64,000 nt of DNA from Neospora caninum Liverpool (Eukaryota > Apicomplexa > Conoidasida > Eucoccidiorida > Sarcocystidae), in NCBI RefSeq assembly GCF_000208865.1, contig NC_018396.1, positions 4,644,514 to 4,708,513 on the forward strand. Direction: 5' to 3'. Shown piece by piece: positions 55,916 through 64,000 of the stretch. The notes beneath the pieces are model-generated. The model ran no database searches and was not told the DNA's origin. It was given only the letters and a program-made list of their open reading frames with translations. Within the stretch, counting starts at the first letter, position 1. Each line of letters begins with the position of its first letter. The position numbers were made by a program, and so were the translations under genes.

Positions 55916-58900
55916 CGTATGTGTCCAGCTGGTTCGTTGTGTGTGGGTAGTTCTGCTTTTCGGCCTTCAGGTTCTTCGGTCTGCGGAGTACTCGCGTTTC
56001 GTCCAGGCGGTGACCGGGCCAATGACCCGCCACGTCGTTGTCAATCAGTAAGGCGAAGAACCCGGCGAAGGCGCTGCGCATTTGCCTTCTCCCTTCGCTT
56101 CTTTGCCTGGTTCGTCTCTGTGGAGTGGGAAGCAAAGACACTCTGTGCTGTTGCGTGCGCGCCGTGCGGCAAGCTGGGGCGAAGAAAGACGGAGAAGGCG
56201 AGGAGACCCACCCGACGAAATCGGTGACGCTCAGCGCCGCGCGGTTGGATGCCTCGCGGAATGGGTCACCACCTCGTCTCTCTCCTTTCCGCTTTTCTTC
56301 CTAGGTCGGGAGCAGCCGTGGAAGTCTCCCCGTTTGTACACGCGTCCAAACTTCGCAGATTTCTCCACGACCTGATTCCACCTGTCTTCCCTTTCCCTTC
56401 GTCTCCTGTCGGGTATCCTTCCTCGACGTTTCCGTCCGACCGTCCTCGCTTTCCCGCCCCGGCCGCCTCGAGTGTCTCGTCTCGCTCGTCGGCTCGCCCC
56501 GCGACCTTTTCGTCTCCGACTCCCGAGAAGCCGCTAAGCGACGCGTGGGGTGTCGAGGCAGCCTGCGTTCTCCACCCAAACAGCCTCGTGAAGTTTGATC
56601 TCTCGACCTTGGAAAAAGTACGGTGCATCGTGCGATCAAAGCAAGGTTGCGCGTCTCGCTTTTCTCTCTCCTGGGACGTTGAAGCCCTCACACGAGGCGA
56701 TCTCAGACAAAAAACATCGTTTTTTTTGGAGGTTCGGGCCACGTCGCCTGATCCCGCGATGCATCGCCTCCCGCGGGGGGCGCGGCCTTCTCGCAGTCCC
56801 TCCATATCATCTCTCTTCCTGTCTCTCTGCTTCTTTCTCTTTTGCTTGCTCTCCTGTGTGTTTTCTCTTTTTTTCTCCGTTTCTTCCGCGGTTTCTTGCG
56901 TTCGTTTCTCTGTCGTTCTCCCTGGCATTTTTTCGGTCGCCCTTCGCCGTCTGTTCTTGCGGCCTCGTACTTTCGCCCTCGGTTCCGTTTCCTCGACTCG
57001 CCGTTTCAGTCTGCATGTTTGATGTTTTTCCGATTCAGCGCGGCGTTGACTCGTCGGGAAGCCTCACTGTCTTTGGGCCGCAGTTCTCTTCTGAGGTACA
57101 GCGAGCGAAATCCGCATCGAGCAACGTGCACAGAGGACGCAGGAGAATATAAGAAAAACCGCGAGGAATGCATTGCTGCCTCTCTTTCCTCGCTGTGTGT
57201 GTCTCCAGCGGGCCTGTTTATATGCCCACATGTTGCGCGATGACGAAAAAAAAACGTTTTGGATGTTTTTACCTCTTGTGTCCTTCAAACTCGTGCACAT
57301 GCGAGGAACTACATCTCTGGCCGCCTTAGTATTCACACACCCATTTGCGCGACAAAGGCTCTACAAATGCTCGCGTCCAAACTGACGTTGTCCACTTTGG
57401 ACAAAAAGGGAGAATTTCGTTATGAGTCCGGAGCCAGCGACGCGAGGCCCCAGGGAAAAGCATCCACGAAACTTCAGTCGTTGCTCTTCTCTACCTCATA
57501 TGCTCTCTTCGCCTTTCCGTTCCCATCTCACTTTACCGGTCTCGTCTTCTCTTGTTCTCTCCCTAAAATATCGCCTCCTCACTCTTCTTTTCCCCGTTAT
57601 ATAGATCCCCGAGAATTTCCCTCCGTTTCCTTCTTTCTGCCTTCCGTGTTCGTAGCGCCTAACTCGGCTGACTGCCTTGGAGCCGACGCGCGCTCGGTGT
57701 CGAGAGATTCTCGCAACTTTGCAGGAACCGCCTGAAGGCGCTTCCTCCTCGTCGCCAACCGACGCTGCTTCAGCTAACTCGTCTGAACCTTCCTCGCCTT
57801 CGCCTTGTTCGTTTTCCTGGTCTCTGCCGTCTCTGACTCTTTTGGGGACGGGCGCCGCTGCGCCGTCGCAGTACCGAAATGTCGCCGGCATACTGTTGGC
57901 CATCCGGGCGGATCTGTGTAAGTCTCGAAATTGGAAGACGCGCAAAAGACAGAGAAAAGTGCGCCGCGGAGGCGCTCCGCACGCCTGCGAGGAAGAGGAC
58001 CAAGGCGAAAGACGATAGAGAGGGAAACACAGAGAGAAAGACAGGTGGAGTGGTATGAACGTCTCAGAGCAGAGTACGAAAAAGAACATCTGAGAAGGAA
58101 AAAGGGGAACAGGTACTCAACGAAAAAGGTGGGACGGGGGAGGTGATAGCGAGATGGAGAGCGAGCGCGAGAAAGACTTGACTGTGCAGGCAAGGACGTA
58201 AAAGAGAAAAGCGAAGAAGAGATTGAAAGGTTTTTCTCTCAATCGCTTGTGGATTTGTGCAGCCCTCGTCCTCGACTTTGGCGAAGGTTCCCTCGCGCAA
58301 TTGTACAGCACGTGCCATTCTTGGCAAGAGTTCCTCGACGTCATTTCTTCGATTCGGTAATTTTGCCCGCGATGAGAACAAGGCTTTCACAGAATCCATA
58401 CAGCCGAGGCAAGACGTTCCGAGTGCCCGCGGAAAACTCTCACATTCTGTAGACTCGTGTGTTTGGAGGACGGCCTTGACTGCTGTCGTGTTTCGGGTGA
58501 TAAACACGTCGCGCTCTGTAGATAGATACACAGGTTCGAAGGGGTACGGATAAATGGACACAAACAGAGATCGATCGATATAGACATAGACAAAGACAAA
58601 TACATTGATAGACGCACACATAGGGGTAGCTTTTCTCACCGGCACGTATCTCCATATATTCTCATGCAGATATGGCAGAAGGTGGGGGCTCTGGAACTCG
58701 GCGTGTGTAGTGACGTCGGTGACTGAAAGGCGCGACGCAAGTTTGCTTTGTGAGTAGACGCGCACCAGTGTTGCACGGCGAAGACGCATATCGACGTGCT
58801 GTCGTCTTTCGGGACACGAATCCGTGCCCTAATTTTGAAAGAGAACGGAGCAGAAGGAATGTGAACCTCTGCCGTCCACAACTGCAAAACTGCTACAGCT

Positions 58901-60286
58901 TGTGTACTGCGTAGAACCTCGGGCCTCGCTCTCGGGAGTCTTAGAACACCTCGATATGTGTTTCCATGTGCTGTCTTGTTTGTCGTCCATGCACGTATAC
59001 GTACACAGATATGGGGATATAGGTCTGTAGGTAAATAGAGATCCTGGACGTCGGGCGTTCGTGGCGCGTGTGTGCGTCTTTGTGGAAAGATTTAGAATGC
59101 TCAGTCGATTCTCTTTTCCTTTTTCGCAGTATTGTCTTCATTTCTCACTGCCACGCTGACCACCATCTCGGCGTCTGCACTCTGCTGGAATTCCGAGCAG
59201 CGATGTTCCCCCATCTCTTGCCGCCGGTGCTTCTCGCGCCTGCTAAACTGCAGGTGAGTTTGCATGCATTCGAACCTGAAGAAGATCCCGACGCCTCTGA
59301 GCGACTCTGCCCACGAGACGGCTGTGACTCCGTTGCGCTCGGCGCGCTTTGTCGGCTGAGCCGCCAGATGTGATTCGCTGGCAGTTTGCAAATCCTTTTC
59401 CACAACCTTCCTGTGTTCGCCCTTCAGGCAGCTTTTTGTGCCGGCGAACCGTGTCCAGCGCGCAAGCGCACAAGCAGGCAGCACGTGAATGCCTCTCTGT
59501 TTGCCGAGGGCTAGCTGCCGAGAGGCGTTTTGCAAGGCAGCTGTGTGTCGCTCCCGTCTGTCTTGCCTTCTCTATCGGAACGTCTTGCAGCCTGGAGATG
59601 TCGTCTCCATCTTGCTTCCTCGCAAAAGGCCACACCGAAACCTCCCGTTTTCGGGCCATCTTCTGTCTCGCTCCACTTACTCGCGTCTTCCGCCTTCGAG
59701 AGCTGTTCAGCTCGTCTCCCAGTTTGTCTCCGACACGTGTTGTGCGTCCTCGGCTTCTCTCAGTTCTTTCCTCGCCTGTGTTCGACACAGAGTCTGTTTC
59801 TTCAGCTGCGTTACCGGGAAAACACTTGCGAGCACGTGCAGACGTGTGTCTGCTCAGGCATGGCTCAGCTTCTACGATCGCCGCATTACGCGAATTCCGC
59901 ACCGCTTTCGGTGCTCCGAGAGCCTCGTCGACCTCCCCCAGGCGCACGGCGAGACTGCGGAGAACGAGGAGCGCAGCGCCTCTTCGTTCGGGTCTGTGTC
60001 ACAACTTCTTGACGTTCCTGCCAGCGACGTGCAGCTGCGAGCGACGCCCGTAAGCAGGAAATGAGAAAGCACCGAGCCCGCTGAACAGGGAAGGACGCGA
60101 CGAACCATCGTCACATCTCTCTCCATAAAGTTAGACTTTTTGGCTTGAGCAACACCCACTCTGGTCCTGCTTTTGCCTGCATCCCTTCGCAGGCATACGC
60201 AGCCTCTTGCCTCTGCCCCACTGCGTAACCTTATTCGATGGATGTTCATTTCTATGTAGGTAGACTATATACATAAATACACGCAC

Positions 60287-60330
<44 letters not shown>

Positions 60331-60335
60331 GTACA

Positions 60336-60384
<49 letters not shown>

Positions 60385-62558
60385 GCATATGTGCATGCGG
60401 CGTGTAGTTATATATTTGTTCGAGTGGCAGTGCGAACCTTCGAACTCTCGCCTTTGCCGCCTGGCGACAACAGCAGCGAGATGTGTCTTCGTCGATTCGG
60501 GCCCTTGACAGTCCATCTGAAGTCCGTTCCCCGTGTGGGTGCCGTGGTGCGCAGGTCAGCCATATTCCCCATTCGTTTGGGCTTCGCGTCGACTTTAAAA
60601 TTCCCTCTCTGCATGGAAATTCCCACGAGGATTTCAGCGTCGTCTATTCGGGCGATACGCGCCCTTGCCAGCAGCTCTTCGACCTGGCACGGAACGCCAC
60701 AGTTCTCATTCACGAGGGTAGGCACTTCCTGCAGCTACGCGCAAGACAAGCGGCGTGCGAGGTTCACGCCTGCTAAGTCTTTTGAATCGCCGCATTTCTC
60801 TCTCCATTATCGTTCCGGAGAACCGCTCGCAACACGAATTTTGACGCTTTGAGCGGTCACATCGGCATACACGCGGATCTCATTTTTGGGGGGGCGGGGA
60901 GGTAGACGCTGTGTAGACGCTACCAGGAGCCACGCAGTGACCGTCTGCGCCTCCCCACATTCGAACGGGAAATTTGACAGATGACGCGGTCAGGTAGAGG
61001 AAGCGACACCGTAACAAAAAGGGAGGCAAGGGAGTCTCTCTCTGCACATGTAAGGGCGCATGCGATGCGGAAAAGTAAACTCGTGTTCTCGAAAGCAAAT
61101 AGGCGTGCAGCGTGTACATGCACTGATGCAGTTTCACCTCGGCCGTTTCTCATGGGCACACACACTGCTGACTGCGCACGTGTCTTATTTCATATGTGCG
61201 GATGTACAACATTATATATACAGCTTTGTGTGAATAGTTCTCCGCTGGCATGTGTTTGCTTTTGCTTCCCGCAGCGACTTTTGAAGACGCCTTGATTCAG
61301 GAGGCGATTGAAAAGCGCCATTCAAGTCTAAGTGAAGTCGTCCGAGCGGGTAAGTCGCTGTGTTAGGCACTCGCGCGGCCTAAAGAACGCGCAGCCTATC
61401 CATTCGCCCCACTCCGCGTCACATCCAGGCCGTTTTTCTAGCCGATCTCTCTCCTTTATAGTGTGCATGCTGCCCTCGCCGTGCTGGCGTATGACCCGTA
61501 GAGCCTAACAGCGGGTCAGCAACATGTACTCTCACTATTTTGCGTGTATCTGTTCATGGTTGTACATCCTGTTCAACTCTGAACGCATGCTGTGTTTATG
61601 GTCTCTTTTCGTCCCTCAGCTTTGGCCTGCCGTTGCAACAATTTGGTTCTGACGCACTTTAGCCAGCGCTACCCAAAGGTAAGACTCTCTGCTATGGCTT
61701 CGGGTTTCGTGTTCCTGCATCCACGCAGAAACAGTCCGGTACACAGCGTGTATGAAGAGTTGGGGAGATCACTCTACTGAAATTCGATTGGTTCATCCGT
61801 GCACAGATCTGGAAGACGGAGCAGAAACGCGGAAGGAGTGAACCTAATCACGTGTCAGTGAAGACATATCCGACTCAGACCTTTTGTGGCACGGTGCTGT
61901 CGGCTCCAGTCGAGACAGACGATGATAGAGTACGCATGGTACTAGTTTAGAGCATTGCTTTTGGCCAATGAACACTTCCTCTATCACAGCGCCGCTTTTG
62001 TTGAGGAAGCCTGCCTCATCGGCTACTTCCACACTTCTTCCTGGAGTCTCCCTTTTGAACGCTCACCCGTTCATAGCGAAGCACGGTGTGCGGGTGTCGG
62101 AGGTTCGAGGGATCCTTTGTGTGCCTACAGCACTTCGTGAAGGTCCGCGTATCCTTGTCTTGTGTCTCTGCCTGCGGCCTGCACACAGGAATGTAGAATT
62201 AGTCGGTTCGAGCGTTTCCAGTTTAAGTTGGAGGTCCACCGTTGCGCACCATTTTGTGTGTTTTCAGATCCCAGTGTTGACACTCGAAGCAGGGGGAGAT
62301 GCATTCCTGGGGAGCGACGACTCTGTGGAGGGGAACGGAGAGGTACCCGACGGCGAAATTGGCGTGGAAGAAACGCGGTGCAAAACGAAGGCACCGGTCA
62401 CGGTGTTCTCAAAACAGAAACGTGAAGGCGGCAAAGACCCCATGCACATTCTGTTTGCATTTGATTGCATGCGTCTCCCGTTGAAACACCTCCAGGAGCT
62501 TTCTCAGTGTCTTGAGATGTTGCCCGGCGTCATCAATCAGCTTTTTGTGTCCGACTAG
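51262..62558 (+). CDS. ELAC2: Long-form tRNase Z (ELAC2 family)
   Basis: It cleaves the 3' trailer from pre-tRNA. Seventeen exons keep phase: 51262-51279, 51956-52050, 52224-52433, 52848 to about 53574, 54091-54312, 54806-54967, 55971-56047, 56305-56617, 57039-57095, 57656-57917, 58263-58356, 59130-59253, 59858-60049, 60555-60717, 61275-61349, 61620-61678, 62268-62558; about 1046 residues. The N-terminal half is the degenerate metallo-beta-lactamase lobe (MQSYAQVLGWQKLAVAPSL, FLTSVSAATTAGLPGLLLTV, YLLTWPQIPGKFFPDKAKAL). The C-terminal half holds the active site: LTLLGTGAAAPSQYRN, LVLDFGEGSLAQL, metal motif SHCHADHH, VSHIPHSFG, VVYSGDT, LIHEATFEDAL and LTHFSQRYPK. All metal ligands expected for an active enzyme are present. 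The exon from 52848 carries a 200-residue charged insertion; its 3' end is uncertain (53126 to about 53637). Exon 1 encodes only six residues. Confidence 0.9.
53742..53763. repeat. TA microsatellite in tRNase Z intron
   Basis: About ten TA units between exons 4 and 5. Confidence 0.85.
55231..55261. repeat. TA microsatellite in tRNase Z intron
   Basis: Fifteen TA units in the 1-kb intron between exons 6 and 7. Confidence 0.9.
55867..55912. repeat. Telomere-like word joined to TA microsatellite
   Basis: TAGGGTTTAGGGTTA (55867-55881) runs directly into about fifteen TA units, 60 bases upstream of tRNase Z exon 7. It is the same association as at 16912-16924. Confidence 0.9.
60294..60381. repeat. 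Two TA microsatellites in tRNase Z intron 13
   Basis: Runs of about sixteen and twenty TA units are separated by 16 bases. Together they could form a large AT hairpin. Confidence 0.9.
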
Positions 62559-64000
62559 AATGCAGAGATTCCGTGTTTCGCCGGTGGAAGTTGTGTCTCG
62601 TCTTCCTCGTCCTGTCTCTCGCTTCCGTTTGACGTGTCGTGTTTACCCGCTCTCGCCTTCTCGTTCGAGTGAGTAGTAGCAGGTGTCGGGAGATCTCAAC
62701 GGAATCGTTTTTGTTGGCGTCCAACGGTTTGTCATTTGATGACTCACGCAACGCAAGTCCAAGAACGACAGTGAATACATTTTTTTACTTTCCACAGGTG
62801 CCGAAGCAAACGCAAACTCGTACGAAACGCCAGTGTATATGTACAGTATCTACTCATGTGTATCGCGGCACAACGCTATGGTGTCTGATGGGAGTTCTCG
62901 GATCCACGGAGAACTGCTTGTGGCTGAACAAAAGAAAAGTGGAGGTGATTGAGTTCTCCTTCAGCCTTTCGCACATAAAATCACAGGCGACCTGGATGGG
63001 GAAATCGGCACCGGTGCCCGTTTCTGAGAGATATCTTTTAAGCAACTTACATCTACCTTTCCGTGTCGCCAATAAACTATCAGGACGCAACTGGCTTGAC
63101 AGGCGGAAACAAGACCTGGCCTAGTGTCGCGTCCAGCGCCGACATCGCCAGTGGATGCGGAGTTACACTCGAAGATCGCGTACTTGGATGCAGATAGAAA
63201 CCGTGTACGAATCGAGATCTGTCTCTTCTCCGCACGGGAGTGGAGATCTCCGAAGTGTGTGCCGTCTGTCGCTGAGTCAGGCTCGAGAACGGCATGTTGA
63301 ACAACGCAGGACGAACTGAGGGGAGATCCCGTTGTGCCCTATCTGACTTATCACAGTCGCATCTGGACGCGGAAGACATGTGTGCTATTTACATGGTTGA
63401 ATTAGACACATGAGAGGCAACAGCTCTCCCTTTTCTGTTTCTGACTTCTCGGGTAGATGTACACTGCTTTAAGGCGTCATATATGGCCGTGCTTCGACAT
63501 CTTGACCGAGACCGTTTTACCGGCGTCCTTGGAAGAAAGCAATCTTGGAGTTGTACGGCTGTTTTTCAGTTGCGGATGCAGAAACAACACAGCACGGTAC
63601 TGTACGGGAGCATCCAGGAATTAGATCATTGATTCGGCAGTTGAACGACACCGGCAGAGAGCATCTGAAGTGACCGGAGGACAGAGATCGATTGCGGTTG
63701 GTTATGACATTCTGTCTAAGCTGGTATATAACCATCATGCGCATCCCGAACATCACTGACATATGCAGGGGAAAACGGTGCAGTCGAAAAGCGTACTCGC
63801 ACACCATACCGAAAGCACTTAGACCTTCTTAGTTGGAAGTACTGCCAGTTACCAGTTTTTCGTATCGGCTTTCTGTGGTGCGTATCCCCCGTTCTGAACT
63901 TTTTAGAGAGTCTTGTATTCTCACCACCTAGGCTTTTTTTCAAGAATGTCCAGTGGCATTCCATGAGGAGAGCTTCTTAAGAAGCTTTCGCGTATGTCGA
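62559..64000. other. Downstream region, nothing recognised
   Basis: After the tRNase Z stop there is no open frame with a domain, no credible splice pattern and no marked repeat up to the window edge. Confidence 0.5.

Noticed and set aside
57259..57735. Open frame between tRNase Z exons 9 and 10 containing ALQMLASKLTLSTLDKKGEF
   Set aside because: It looks partly coding, but no phase-compatible donor was found; exon 57039-57095 joins directly in phase to 57656.
60391..60570. An upstream reading (RRFGPLTVHLKSVPRV) that would need a 20-base micro-intron to reach VSHIPHSFG
   Set aside because: The preceding exon (ending 60049, phase 0) splices directly to 60555 and gives the family motif, so no micro-intron is needed.
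1..64000. CRISPR arrays, prokaryotic operons, complete transposons, rRNA genes
   Set aside because: No direct-repeat/spacer arrays, no transposase or reverse transcriptase motifs and no rRNA-like blocks were seen; the gene structure is eukaryotic throughout.

Overview
The window looks like nuclear DNA of a coccidian apicomplexan, most likely Toxoplasma gondii or a close relative (Hammondia, Neospora). The base composition is mixed and genes have many small GT-AG introns. Long pyrimidine-rich stretches flank several genes, TA/TC microsatellites are numerous, GCATGC words are frequent, and a few short TTTAGGG (apicomplexan telomere-type) words lie beside TA runs. Proteins carry long serine- or arginine-rich insertions typical of this lineage. 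Exon structures below were derived by hand from splice sites, reading phase and family motifs.

Layout, left to right. 1-3.5 kb: no gene seen. 3.55-4.43 kb (-): small two-exon hypothetical gene. 5.40-6.69 kb (+): RNase P zinc-ribbon subunit of the Rpr2/Rpp21 family with a very long insertion. 8.55-9.48 kb (-): Ser-rich protein with one predicted membrane segment. 11.50-15.87 kb (+): three-exon gene encoding FHA domain, RS-like region and C-terminal small-acidic-protein (SMAP) motif. 15.9-21.1 kb: repeat-rich intergenic DNA. 21.1-25.0 kb (+): CDPK/CAMK-type kinase with an acylation-type N-terminus and no EF-hand found. 25-30.6 kb: no convincing gene. 30.6-36.8 kb (+): six-exon subtilisin-like protease with four EGF-like modules. 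38-42.5 kb (-): poorly resolved gene with TPR-like exons. 43.0-43.5 kb (+): mitochondrial pyruvate carrier subunit MPC1. 46.3-49.2 kb (-): five-exon protein consisting of the YVH1/DUSP12 zinc-binding domain without a visible phosphatase domain. 51.3-62.6 kb (+): 17-exon long-form tRNase Z (ELAC2). 62.6-64 kb: nothing recognised.

There is no operon logic. A loose theme is RNA metabolism: RNase P subunit (tRNA 5' processing), tRNase Z (tRNA 3' processing), a YVH1-type zinc domain (60S ribosome maturation in yeast) and an FHA/RS protein (splicing-type architecture). The kinase and EGF-subtilisin belong to families used in parasite signalling and secretory-pathway proteolysis, and MPC1 feeds pyruvate to mitochondria. 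Head-to-head pairs (8.55/11.5 kb; 42.5/43.0 kb; 49.2/51.3 kb) suggest shared promoter regions.
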